64,000 nucleotides of DNA from Lachancea thermotolerans CBS 6340. Taxonomy: Eukaryota; Ascomycota; Saccharomycetes; Saccharomycetales; Saccharomycetaceae. The stretch is from NCBI RefSeq assembly GCF_000142805.1, contig NC_013084.1, positions 558,001 through 622,000 on the forward strand, in the 5' to 3' direction. The translations under genes and the position numbers were made by a program. A model generated the notes under the pieces. The model worked only from the letters and a program-made list of their open reading frames with translations, was not told the origin of the DNA and did not search any database. Shown here piece by piece: positions 55,530-64,000 of the stretch (within the stretch, counting starts at the first letter, position 1; each line of letters opens with the position of its first letter).

Positions 55530-56858
55530 TTAGTTACTGAAACCGCACTGGTTAGGGTACTGCCTGTCAGTAACGGGTTGTGGGAAGAGCCCGTTGAACA
55601 TCAAACGCTGCAGATCCCATTCCAAGGAAGTCTCGGTCTTGTAAGTCCAGATGACCCAGCCACCTCTGAGCTCGAATGCATCTAGCTGGGCTTCGACGTA
55701 TTTCCTGGTGTCAGCTTTTCTTTCGTCGGACCAAGAGTTGATGTCTTCGTTGTTTTCACACGACCCGATGTAGCTAGAGGTGTCGTCGCCCTTGTGGAAA
55801 GTGCCATCATAGCGGTGACCGTAACCGACACCGTTTAGCCATTTGGCACAGTCTGTCAAAGCAGCAGACCACTCGCCACAAACAGTCCAATGGGCTTCGG
55901 ACAAGGTGCCAGAGCCCCATTCGCAGGCGACTGAGACGTGTTCATCAATTGAGCGCAGAAGTTCCTTGTTTGAGAAGACTTGGTAGTGATGGTGGTCGAC
56001 AACAACACCCCAGGCACCTTGGTTGTAGACCAAGGTGTCATCCCAGTAGTTGTAAGGTTCAAAGGCGTCGTGGATGATCACGATTTGATCTCTGCCAAGC
56101 TCGTTTCTGAGATAGTCATAGCCAAACTGGTAGTACTCCTTGAGCTTGTCCATGTCCAAAACAGGGCCCAGAGGCTCGTTGATTAGTTCAACACCAATAA
56201 CAGTGTCTAGGTACTCGTCTCTGGAGTATTTTTCCAGCAAATACTGCAAAACCTCCTTGGTCAACGCTAGGTTGGAGTCCTCAAGAAACGCGTACGAGTC
56301 TCTCAGACCAGAGTTGTCGAAGCCGTTCTGCGAGCCGGCAGCACCGTGCAGGTCGACCCAGACCTTCAGGCCGTTGTTGCGGGCCCAGCCGATGGCCTGA
56401 TCCAGGTAGTACTCCTGCTTGCCGGTGACATATGGGTCGGACTCGAGTGTCTTGAAAGCCCAGTAGCCGATTGGGATTCTGACGAAGTTGAGGCCGGAGT
56501 CAGCGATGTTGGCGAAGTCCTTCTCAGTGAACCAGGAAGACCAGTGCTGCTCAAGGCGCGATGCAGCGACCTCCTGGCCGAGCGCCTGGCAGTAGTGGTA
56601 CTCGTCGGCAGGAATACCCTCGTCGTTGTTGTCGATGGTGCGGAATACCTCGAAAAGCGAGGGTGTGATGAAGGGCTCTAGGACGAACCAGCCACCGATG
56701 TTAACACCGCGGATCGTCGCGCTGGAGTAGTCGTAGAATCTCTTCTTGTTCTGTTCGTGCATGAACTGGACGCTGTGAGGGCCCTTGGCGGGTACTGGCT
56801 GTGCCAGCGCCGCGCACACGGCCACAGAAAGGGTGTAAACCCATGTGAGAGCTAGCAT
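55530..56858 (-). CDS. EXG1: Secreted exo-1,3-beta-glucanase (GH5)
   Basis: This is the main secreted exo-beta-1,3-glucanase of the yeast cell wall. The 442-residue precursor has a signal peptide ([20 protein letters not shown]) and a Kex2-type site KKR before [20 protein letters not shown], as in Exg1. GH5 catalytic residues are visible: the acid/base Glu in [14 protein letters not shown] and the nucleophile Glu in [15 protein letters not shown]. Length is near S. cerevisiae Exg1 (448). It is the single counterpart of EXG1 (YLR300W) and sporulation-specific SPR1 (YOR190W). The codon bias is strong. A TATA-like GATATAAACC lies near 57200, about 340 bp upstream of the ATG. Confidence 0.96.
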   Translation of the reverse strand: MLALTWVYTLSVAVCAALAQPVPAKGPHSVQFMHEQNKKRFYDYSSATIRGVNIGGWFVLEPFITPSLFEVFRTIDNNDEGIPADEYHYCQALGQEVAASRLEQHWSSWFTEKDFANIADSGLNFVRIPIGYWAFKTLESDPYVTGKQEYYLDQAIGWARNNGLKVWVDLHGAAGSQNGFDNSGLRDSYAFLEDSNLALTKEVLQYLLEKYSRDEYLDTVIGVELINEPLGPVLDMDKLKEYYQFGYDYLRNELGRDQIVIIHDAFEPYNYWDDTLVYNQGAWGVVVDHHHYQVFSNKELLRSIDEHVSVACEWGSGTLSEAHWTVCGEWSAALTDCAKWLNGVGYGHRYDGTFHKGDDTSSYIGSCENNEDINSWSDERKADTRKYVEAQLDAFELRGGWVIWTYKTETSLEWDLQRLMFNGLFPQPVTDRQYPNQCGFSN

Positions 56859-58971
56859 TCTTGAACGAGTGTTTCAGTTGTTTTAGAGAGCTGTCTTAGA
56901 TCTCGAGCTCAGTGCTAATGTGTTGCTTCGCTTGCGAGAACTTCGGTTAGAGCGCTTGCTGAGTGTTGGATCTTAGTTCCGATCGGGCCTGTCGCTTGTG
57001 TCGCGCGAGAGAAAGGATGGCTTTGCGTAACAGTGAGTGTCAGAGACGCAGAAAAGCCAGTCAAGAAACGACGATTAGAAAATGCGCTGCGGGCTGTTGG
57101 AACGAGTACAACAACTGCGGTAGAGAGTGAGAGAAATTTGAACGCCTTTTGGGGTTCGAAGAAGAGTATCGTACGGGAAAACTCGTAGCTACCTGGTTTA
57201 TATCTTGGCCAGCTACAAAAAAACACTCCGGGCCCTGTTAGTTCCTGGCGGCGTGCGTCAACCTATTTATAATCCCATGCCACCTCGCTCTGGATCACTC
57301 TATTTACAGCCGTGCTGCAACCCTGTGAGCTACCAAGCTATATGAAGCGTCGCGTTTCAGACGCGAAAATAATTGTAAACATGCTGGGTTCAATAAACGT
57401 TTATTTTTCTCTGTATATTGGCGTTTGTTGCCAGCGACGCTTCTAAGAAAAAGATGTTGACTCGCACAACGCATGCGAAGAGATACGACGGTCGCATGCG
57501 CAGAAAAAGGAGTACAGGTTAAATGACGAAATAGCAGCTCGGCGAGAAGACCAGCAGCGTGTGCCAGGCGGCCACATGGGAGGTGAGAAATACTGGGAAA
57601 GGCGGGTGCAAGGACAAGGGTTTTGGGGGAGCTCGCGCAGACGAGTGTGGTAGCCGATTGCTGCGGAGTCCCTCGCGGGCGCGCGTGTAGAGCTAGCTAA
57701 CCGATCTTCCGTTGGCTAATAGCGTCATGCTAGCGTTGACCGAGGCTGGCGCGCGAGCACTACGGTACTTGCCGAAGGTTCATAGTCGTCGCTAGCAACT
57801 AGATGGTTAGAGGGCTTGCGGAACCCACGCATCTAACCCCGAAGTCCACGGTATCGAATCGGGCTCATGCACGTGATTTTCGTGTTATGTAAGCTGTAGA
57901 AAGTATTGCGCGCGCTGGTTGTGCCTGGGAAATGCAGTGGCTCTGGAGGACCGTTCCGTCACTGTCGTTTAACGATACCTGCAGGTCTCAGAGAAGTCTT
58001 TAGAGATAAACCCAGAGAATATGTGGCGGTGCATTCGGCGTGCATGTGGTGGAGTGTGGTGTTGAGAAAGAAAAAACCCGCCACTTGTACGAGGGCCTGA
58101 AGATTGTCTCTAAAAAAAAAGATCTAATCGCCGAGGGAAGGTGCCGACGTTCCTAGCGATGACCTGGTATTGTATTATGTAAGCGAGATTGGGCTTCTGC
58201 GGCGCTTTAATGGCTTAATGAAGGTTCTCTGCTCGCGCCGCGTTGCGAAATTCTCGCTCGCCGTCGCGCACGGGGCTTTACTGGCGCGGGCAGCGCAGGA
58301 AGAATGCAGGCAGCTTCGGCGCGTTGGAGGCATTTCTGGAGAGTGCGATTGAAGAGAAAAAGCCTGTGGCGAAGACGCGAGGGAGCCAAATTCTCGAGCT
58401 AAGAACCGGTGGCTGAACCCAATTAGGTTAAATTGGTTTCTCTAATCATTATCTGCGTTGCGTCGGCGCTCTCGGAGCCACCGGCAGCAGGAGCTTTGTG
58501 AGCAGCGGCTGCCTCGGCTGTAACGCGGGTTCAAAGTTCGCTCTCTGCTTAGTATGTAAGAAAACTCTGAAATTCTTATTCTTCGGGATATTGCCGACAG
58601 CAGGAATAGGGCCATGTTAGATGCAAACTCTCTTTTTGAATGTGCTACGGCATCCGGTTCGCAAAGCGCCCGCTTCAAAAGCAAGGCCCCTGGCGGCAGA
58701 CTCGACTGAAAGTATCGGGAAACTCGTTCGCAACAGTCCTCGATGTGATTTTCTCAATATCTGTCGTCGGGTTTCGAGGTTAGTTCACAGCCTAGCTCGC
58801 CTCAAGCGCTGATATCCTATAATAACGCAAAATGGCGCCCAAGCTGGTAATTTCTCGAAAACCCGCCTCGAGCGCGTCAGTCAGTCAAATTTTGAACTTT
58901 ATGAGTAGAGAAAACTTCCGAAAAAAGAGGAGCTTCAAATTCTTCTGGGCAGCGGTTCTGTACTCTTCAAC
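56859..58971. other. 2.1 kb intergenic region EXG1-IES4
   Basis: Long for this genome, and it only needs to hold the EXG1 promoter (minus strand) and the IES4 3' flank. It has a GATATAAACC TATA-like element near 57200, two GCATGC-containing words near 57470 and 57495, and a CACGTG near 57869. A TTCCGAAAA near 58916 resembles the core of centromere element III but lacks the AT-rich neighbour. No gene or RNA could be identified. Confidence 0.5.
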
Positions 58972-59355
58972 CTACGCGCTCTCCTTTTGGGCTTCTTCAC
59001 TTTTCGTTTCGGGCTCGCCGTCTGCGCTTCCCGCGCGCTCTTCGGTGTTGTGATCTCTGACATCATCATTCTTTGCTTCACTTTCTGACTCGTGCTCAGA
59101 GGTGTGCTCCACGTCGTGTCCCTCTGCATTGTTTGTTGTAGAAGTAGGCTCGTCTTCAGGCTCCTCTACTCTCATCTTGTCTTTTCTCACATAACCATTG
59201 AGCTTCAGCTTGTAGTTGGTGAAAGTGTGGACCGGGATGCTCGATTCAACTTTTTGCCATTGGAGCGCGGGGTAATTGACAGGAACTTCGGGCTCGGGCT
59301 CTTCCTTCGGTAGCTGTTTGCTATCCAGCTTTGACTCCTGTGTTTCTTGTGACAT
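58972..59355 (-). CDS. IES4: INO80 complex subunit Ies4
   Basis: Ies4 is a small INO80 chromatin-remodelling subunit that is phosphorylated in the replication checkpoint. From the ATG at 59355 the product has 127 residues (S. cerevisiae 116). The recognisable core is YPALQWQKVESSIPVHTFT followed by NYKLKLNGYVRKDK, a short beta-rich motif shared with yeast Ies4. The rest is acidic, Glu/Ser-rich and probably disordered. An ATG at 59448 would add 31 residues and is less likely. The assignment is helped by synteny: YOR189W lies next to SPR1 (YOR190W) and ULS1 (YOR191W) in S. cerevisiae. Confidence 0.82.
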   Translation of the reverse strand: MSQETQESKLDSKQLPKEEPEPEVPVNYPALQWQKVESSIPVHTFTNYKLKLNGYVRKDKMRVEEPEDEPTSTTNNAEGHDVEHTSEHESESEAKNDDVRDHNTEERAGSADGEPETKSEEAQKESA

Positions 59356-60188
59356 TGTTTCTGTTAACTTAGCCTTCTCTGCAACAGCTGCTAAAGTATT
59401 GGCGTTAGCGAAGTGAGACAAACACCTTGAGAAATTATTTCGTGTCAAGGTACTAACGGTGTTCTGAGTAACGAGTTAAACTGAGAGACAGGTTTGGATC
59501 ACGTGCTTTGTAGCGAGTTAACGGGTTAAGTGAAGTCCTTCATCGCGAAGAGCGAAGTTGCGACAGCTAATTCAATAAGTATTACGAGCTCTGAGAATAA
59601 ACTTTGGATGGCCCCATGCTCAGCAGAAACTAATTATCGAAAGTTGAGTTCAAGCATTAGCTTTTGCGAAACGCCAGGCCACAGAAAAGACGCCGTTTTT
59701 CAGGTTATCATGCAATGCGTGCAACGTTGTAAATTTACTAAAATGCAATCTTTGTAGCATCTTATCGCCAATGCCTGAACCCATATACAAGGGGTTCCAA
59801 TCAGGTTTATCAATTTTTCTTGAGTATATTAAGTCATTTTTTTGACGTTTTTTCGCTGACATTCTCGAAATGGTTATCCCTTATTTAGAGATAGATGAAA
59901 TTACAAGTAAAGGGTTGGAAGTTGCAGGATTCTAGAAAGGTTTATGAAGGGGCATAGTTATTTTTGTGAAAAGCGGAACTAATACACCTTGCGAACATAT
60001 AGTGGTCATTAGCCAGTTCGTTGACAGAACCCGCAAGTTAGAAGGATCTGTATATCGTGTGGGTACTTAGCCACCTAACTGAAAAGACATTCAAGAGTAA
60101 TTTTGTAATGTATTTGATTGAATGAAAATGCCGTATCAGCGATGCTCAACCAAAAAAGAAAGCCAGTGAAGTCAGAATATCACCATCA
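59356..60188. other. Intergenic region after IES4
   Basis: 833 bp containing the IES4 promoter, with a CACGTG near 59501, and the 3' flank of the next gene. It is A+T-rich from about 59800 on. It holds one ATG frame of 70 codons, listed separately, and nothing else I can support. Confidence 0.45.
59650..59862 (-). CDS. Doubtful 70-residue basic reading frame
   Basis: An ATG frame beginning MSAKKRQKNDLIYSRKIDKP. The first half is basic and polar like a nucleolar or ribosomal small protein, with an unusual WNPLYMGSGIGDK stretch. No family is recognised, the codon choice is not biased, and no TATA is placed well. It could be a real small gene, a decayed one or chance. Confidence 0.25.
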   Translation of the reverse strand: MSAKKRQKNDLIYSRKIDKPDWNPLYMGSGIGDKMLQRLHFSKFTTLHALHDNLKNGVFSVAWRFAKANA

Positions 60189-63167
60189 TTAGGTATTCAG
60201 TGAGGTGATTAAGAGCCTCCCAGTAGTGCACACTAGAAATTGATTTGCATCTGTCCGTCTCGTTGACATCACTACATCCTCGAAAGGAATGCGGCCGCTA
60301 GCGCAAGGTAGTTTACATTTTGAATGATTTTGGGAATTTTTGAAGTAGCGCGGATGGCAGGGATATACTAGTAGCTGCGAACCACAAGCCACGACAATCG
60401 ATAACTGCCTAGCCGTTTTTTCGATGGGATCCAGAAGAGGTCTGATTTTAGCGGTCCGCGGGCCATTAATTTTGTAAAATTCTGATTGTTTTGTATCTTC
60501 TATCAAAGTTGAGAACAATAAATCAAAATGCCCCCTGTCATTGGCAAAATCAGGCGCGAGGCTTTGTATCGAACATTTTAAACTTGGCGTTTTTGTCGCT
60601 AAGTCAAAGAAACATATGCCTTTCGCTCTATCTAATACGCACAGAATTTCCTCGCTAACAAACGCGCAATCTACCGACCAGGGACCGCTTCCTTCAAATG
60701 GCCTCATTAGAAGTTTAAAGTCCCACACGCGTTTTTTTAGGCACCTTTGAAGTTTGAACAAAAGAACAGTTGTTCCCAAACATGCAATCGTCTCACCCCT
60801 TTGAGTCAGAGCCGCAGAAGCCCCTCTAGTTTTATAGGTACCGCTCTTGAAGAGCTTGTTTCTCAAGGCCGACAAGACCAGCAAGCAGTCTGATTCTGGA
60901 GAGCAGCCTGCGAACGAGATCAATATTTCTTGAGCGTAGGGTTTCTCTAGCGTAATAACACCTTTAATAACGCCTTGATCGGGCAAGATGTACTCATCGA
61001 TCGTGTTGAGAGACTCTGTGTCAAAAATGCTAACTTTGGATTTGAAGTTTGTAGTTTGACTTGCTAACAAAATATACCGAGGATTTCTTAGCTGAACCAT
61101 TTTTGTATATACCCAATCTTTCGAAACCAACTCCTCTGTTGTCCATTCTGCAGAAAGAGCGCCGCTGTAAGTTAAAGTCACAAAACTGTCATCCATAGTA
61201 AGCACAACATACTTACTGTTGCCTTGGTATTTAATGAGCTTGATGTCAAATTTTGGAATCCATTTGTAAAAGCATCTGCGAGATAAATTGAAAACAAAAA
61301 CCTTGGATGAACTGTAGACGAAAAACGCCGAGTCCTGATGTTCCGTAGTGCCAGATTCAACCATTTTGATATCACAAAGCCTGAAAGCTCTGTTCTCTCC
61401 CAAGCAAACTTGAAGGGAAATGCTCAATGAATGTGTTTCGAAAGAAAAGTTCAGGATTGTGACGCAGCCTGCACGATTTGTCACAATTAAAACAGTTCCC
61501 TTAGACGAGGAACAGTCCTTTAAACATATGTCATTGATGTTTGCATCCTCGAAACTATATTCTGCAACGATAACACCATTTTCCAGCATATACACGTCCT
61601 TGCCGTCGGATATAGCAATGAATAAGCTTGAGGAGCTTCCACTGCCTTGAAATGCTGACATATAACACACATTCCAAGACGAAAATTTGGCCATTGAAGC
61701 TAGCTTGAATGTGGTCTTTCCTTTAACCAGATAAAGATCAAGCTCATTGTCGAGTATAATGTACTCGTCGCCCACATTTTTCAACTGTAGCGCGCATCTT
61801 GTAGACGGTCTTGTTAAGGTTTTATTATGAAAGGAAACATGCAATAAGAACTTATCACTACCCCGGATGCTGCTAGCTGAAACTATTCCTTTGGTGGTAA
61901 ACCAAAAGTCCCTTATTGCTCTAGTAGTACCAAAATGTTTGAATTCAATAACTTTGAATGTGTTTGCAGAGACCGACTTTTGAAAAAAGCTAACGAACCC
62001 GAGCGTAGAGTTGTATCCACCACATGCCACAACAGTCGTGACCTGAGCAAAGCCAAAGTCCAGTGGTAAAGCATCAAGATACGTTGGCCGCTTGTAGCGT
62101 GAAATATAGAGTATTCGCTCTTTTTGGTAGTCTGCAAATACCATCCCTTCTCTCTTAGAAATTAGTAAGATTTGACCGTGACCCAGGCATTTATAGCACA
62201 ACATGCTGTCAAGTGGTTTTTTGAGGAAACTATTCAATGTCACACTATTCCATTGAAGACTTTTAGGTTTACGCAAGTCTATGGTGGTACTGATGGTCTC
62301 GCCTTTTGTGCTTAAGATACTCAACCTCAAACCCTCTTCTCCTTGATATAGGCTTGCTCCAGGGATTAAACCATCGAGACATAAGGATTCTCTGGTGTTT
62401 TCATCGTATTTGTTCTCGAAAACACATACTTTGTTATTAAAAATTATTACACCACGGGAGAACAAAAACACCACCGTTTTTGGCACTTCCAAAGTTATCA
62501 TCTCGACTAATGTACCAAGTTCACCTGAAGAACCACAATCCATCGCGGCAGTGTATTCTTGAAGTAATCTATCATAGCGCGAATGGTTGTTTCTATGTCT
62601 AAAAGTGTTTGCATGGATCACCTCAAATGCGAGGACGTTTTGTATTAGGTCTCTCTTTGCCAAACAAAAGAATCCTTTATTTGGGTTTAAACAAAAGGCA
62701 TTTTCAATTCTATAAGGCGTATCATGGACTGAAATAAATTTAGCAAATGGGCTTTCCGACAGAAGATCAGACTTATTGATGGAAACCAATTGCTTCTCAC
62801 TTAAGCTGAAGTAAAGTTGCTCACTGTCACTGTCGAGAAATCTGAGAGTCTTCCTTGGATCGACATCCTGTTCGTTGATTTTAAGTCGTTTTTTTGCAAC
62901 TTTCTTGAACCCTGGGATGTCAAACACTGTAATTGAGAGGTCAAACGCGAGAACCAAAAAGAAGTCCGATTTTGGATTCACCAGCCTAAAAGAGAGGTGG
63001 AGTGCAGAGTTTTTGAGTTCCGTAACTCTGCTTGTATCAAAGCTTGAATCTTTGGTTCTGTACAGATGGACAATATCACCTTCAACTATCAAAACTTCAT
63101 TCCCATTTTTCAAATCCTTCAAGTAGCTGATGGGCGGTGAACCGCTCTCTAATGTTTCATGTTGCAT
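60189..63167 (-). CDS. Unidentified 992-residue protein, possibly DDB1/CPSF-A/Mms1-like beta-propeller
   Basis: A clear long frame with an ATG at 63165-63167. The sequence consists of many short hydrophobic beta-strand-like segments separated by polar loops, with no membrane segments or low-complexity regions, which suggests stacked beta-propellers. Local resemblance to the Mms1_N/CPSF_A family is limited: a GGYNSTLGFVSFF segment followed about 30 residues on by IRDFWFTTKGI recalls the DDB1 pattern of a Gly-Ser-Leu strand and a downstream Trp. Yeast members are RSE1, CFT1 and MMS1, all longer (over 1350), so orthology is not shown. No SPRY, WD or zinc motif is seen. The neighbour context does not identify it: gene order beyond IES4 departs from both S. 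cerevisiae blocks. Confidence 0.6.
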   Translation of the reverse strand: MQHETLESGSPPISYLKDLKNGNEVLIVEGDIVHLYRTKDSSFDTSRVTELKNSALHLSFRLVNPKSDFFLVLAFDLSITVFDIPGFKKVAKKRLKINEQDVDPRKTLRFLDSDSEQLYFSLSEKQLVSINKSDLLSESPFAKFISVHDTPYRIENAFCLNPNKGFFCLAKRDLIQNVLAFEVIHANTFRHRNNHSRYDRLLQEYTAAMDCGSSGELGTLVEMITLEVPKTVVFLFSRGVIIFNNKVCVFENKYDENTRESLCLDGLIPGASLYQGEEGLRLSILSTKGETISTTIDLRKPKSLQWNSVTLNSFLKKPLDSMLCYKCLGHGQILLISKREGMVFADYQKERILYISRYKRPTYLDALPLDFGFAQVTTVVACGGYNSTLGFVSFFQKSVSANTFKVIEFKHFGTTRAIRDFWFTTKGIVSASSIRGSDKFLLHVSFHNKTLTRPSTRCALQLKNVGDEYIILDNELDLYLVKGKTTFKLASMAKFSSWNVCYMSAFQGSGSSSSLFIAISDGKDVYMLENGVIVAEYSFEDANINDICLKDCSSSKGTVLIVTNRAGCVTILNFSFETHSLSISLQVCLGENRAFRLCDIKMVESGTTEHQDSAFFVYSSSKVFVFNLSRRCFYKWIPKFDIKLIKYQGNSKYVVLTMDDSFVTLTYSGALSAEWTTEELVSKDWVYTKMVQLRNPRYILLASQTTNFKSKVSIFDTESLNTIDEYILPDQGVIKGVITLEKPYAQEILISFAGCSPESDCLLVLSALRNKLFKSGTYKTRGASAALTQRGETIACLGTTVLLFKLQRCLKKRVWDFKLLMRPFEGSGPWSVDCAFVSEEILCVLDRAKGICFFDLATKTPSLKCSIQSLAPDFANDRGHFDLLFSTLIEDTKQSEFYKINGPRTAKIRPLLDPIEKTARQLSIVVACGSQLLVYPCHPRYFKNSQNHSKCKLPCASGRIPFEDVVMSTRRTDANQFLVCTTGRLLITSLNT

Positions 63168-63644
63168 TATCTAGAAGCCCGGACGTCATGGGCTCGACTG
63201 CCTCCCTATTTGCATGCATCAAGCGGGTGATGCTTAAGGAGTTTTGTCAATGAAAAATATAAATAAGACAGAAACGAAGAACGCACTTGACTAACAAATG
63301 TTCCTATCGCCCCTGAATGAAGACCAGGAAACAACCTGCAAAACCCCTGTTGCGGGTAAAGCATCCTTAAAAATAATACAAACTTAAGACTCCTCTCATG
63401 AACAAGAGCGCTCTAAAATCTAGTTTCTTAAACATTGCTTGCAAGTCATCTCCCGGTGTAACGGGCTGACATACTACGACAGACCGGATGAGTAGATACT
63501 TAGCTCCTCGTTAGCCGTTTTCAAGCACACGATTAACCTTGGCTAAATAACGCCATTCTTTTGAGGTGTATAGCAAGCCGTATTGTGAGAAGCTTTTGCC
63601 AAAGGATTGCTGGTGAATACTTCAATTGACCTATCATTTGTCAA
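63168..63644. other. Intergenic region before the last partial gene
   Basis: 477 bp with A+T-rich patches and no convincing frame. It serves as promoter for the 992-residue gene and 3' flank for the gene to its right. Confidence 0.45.
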
Positions 63645-64000
63645 TCAAATACCAAAGGTACCGTTTTTTATCGTATCATGCAGCTTTTTCCGGTCTTCCC
63701 TCTTTTTGGCATAAGCTCCATGCAATTTTCCTCCAACAGGCACTCCTGGTATGAAAGGAGCTGACTGCGGACCAGGAGGAGAATGTACCGGTCCATAATA
63801 TGCTGGATTTGTGCCCGGGCTCGCCACGAAACTAGTTGGTGCGGGGCCTTGGGCAGTTGGAGCGTATGCCATTTGCGGGGAAGCGTATGATCTCATAACC
63901 TGTGGTGGTTGAGGTGAAGCACCAGCCTGAGGGATAACACGTGTATGAGGGTGCTGACGAGCATGCTGGGGCGGAAAGCGCGGATGGATGTTGCTTGAAG
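63645..64000 (-). CDS. C-terminal part of a Pro/Gln-rich protein, cut by the window edge
   Basis: A minus-strand frame is open from the window end (64000) to a TGA at 63645-63647, so about 117 C-terminal residues are visible; the internal ATG at 63896 is not the start. The sequence is rich in Pro, Gln, Ala, Ser and Tyr (RFPPQHARQHPHTRVIPQAG, SPQMAYAPTAQGPAP), typical of disordered tails of yeast transcription or RNA-binding factors. It ends in a basic, possibly helical segment KKREDRKKLHDTIKNGTFGI that looks more constrained and may be the diagnostic motif. I could not assign a family. Confidence 0.65.
   Translation of the reverse strand, partial: SSNIHPRFPPQHARQHPHTRVIPQAGASPQPPQVMRSYASPQMAYAPTAQGPAPTSFVASPGTNPAYYGPVHSPPGPQSAPFIPGVPVGGKLHGAYAKKREDRKKLHDTIKNGTFGI

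Noticed and set aside
56915-57226. 103-codon frame upstream of EXG1 on the same strand
   Set aside because: It lies in the EXG1 promoter/leader, has no codon bias or family, and a TATA-like element lies within it.
58910-58930. TTCCGAAAA as a possible centromere element III
   Set aside because: It lacks the TGTTT-type left half, an adjacent 80-160 bp block of very high A+T and a matching CDEI at the right distance. It lies just downstream of IES4.
1-64000. Mobile elements, LTRs, CRISPR arrays and subtelomeric repeats
   Set aside because: No transposase or reverse-transcriptase motifs, no paired terminal repeats and no regularly spaced repeats were seen. Very degraded remnants in the 5.3-9.5 kb interval cannot be excluded by eye.

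Overview
The window is a gene-dense stretch of nuclear DNA from a budding yeast of the family Saccharomycetaceae. About thirty protein genes are recognisable, nearly all as orthologues of named Saccharomyces cerevisiae genes. The gene order points to a lineage that did not pass through the whole-genome duplication. Genes that S. cerevisiae keeps on two sister blocks (YBR210-YBR229 on one side, YGL054-YGL062 and YGL125-YGL127 on the other) are interleaved here on one chromosome with matching orientations. Pairs such as PYC1/PYC2, YBP1/YBP2, SDS23/SDS24, ERV14/ERV15 and EXG1/SPR1 are each single. Moderate base composition and sequence closeness suggest Lachancea or a near relative; the genus is an inference. 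S. cerevisiae systematic names are quoted from memory.

Layout. 1-5.3 kb: ROT2 (3' end), SLX1, MCX1 and a YBR225W-like gene, packed with short or negative spacing. 5.3-9.5 kb: a 4.2 kb stretch with no recognisable gene. 9.5-21.4 kb: MET13, TDP1, PCS60, PDB1, the acetyl-CoA transporter YBR220C, SCS3 and MED31. 22-30.3 kb: pyruvate carboxylase, DUO1, ATG12 and a YBP1/2 gene. 30.3-41.5 kb: HPC2 (one intron, 13-base first exon), PKP2, RAD6 (one intron, 14-codon first exon), GEP7, SDS23/24, OLE1 with a 1.3 kb promoter rich in CACGTG and Rap1-like sites, and MET8. 42.6-48.0 kb: NGR1, AME1 and ERV14 around a very G+C-rich segment. NGR1 has no usable ATG upstream of its first RNA-binding domain. A tRNA-Glu(UUC) gene and a 41-codon reading frame with a convincing promoter and leader lie between this block and the next. 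50.2-59.4 kb: HRI1, ULS1, EXG1 and IES4, from a different ancestral block (YLR300/301 and YOR189-191). 60.2-64 kb: a 992-residue protein I could not name, possibly DDB1/CPSF-A/MMS1-like, and the 3' end of a Pro/Gln-rich protein cut by the window edge.

Functional threads, coincidental rather than operonic: pyruvate metabolism (PDB1, its kinase PKP2, pyruvate carboxylase); methionine/siroheme synthesis (MET13, MET8); ubiquitin, SUMO and genome stability (RAD6, ULS1, SLX1, TDP1, HPC2, IES4); kinetochore (DUO1, AME1); lipid metabolism (OLE1, SCS3, PCS60). I saw no transposon, retroelement, CRISPR array or centromere. The points most worth checking are the 41-codon gene, the missing NGR1 start codon, the RAD6 intron, the OLE1 promoter clusters and the 4.2 kb gene-poor stretch.
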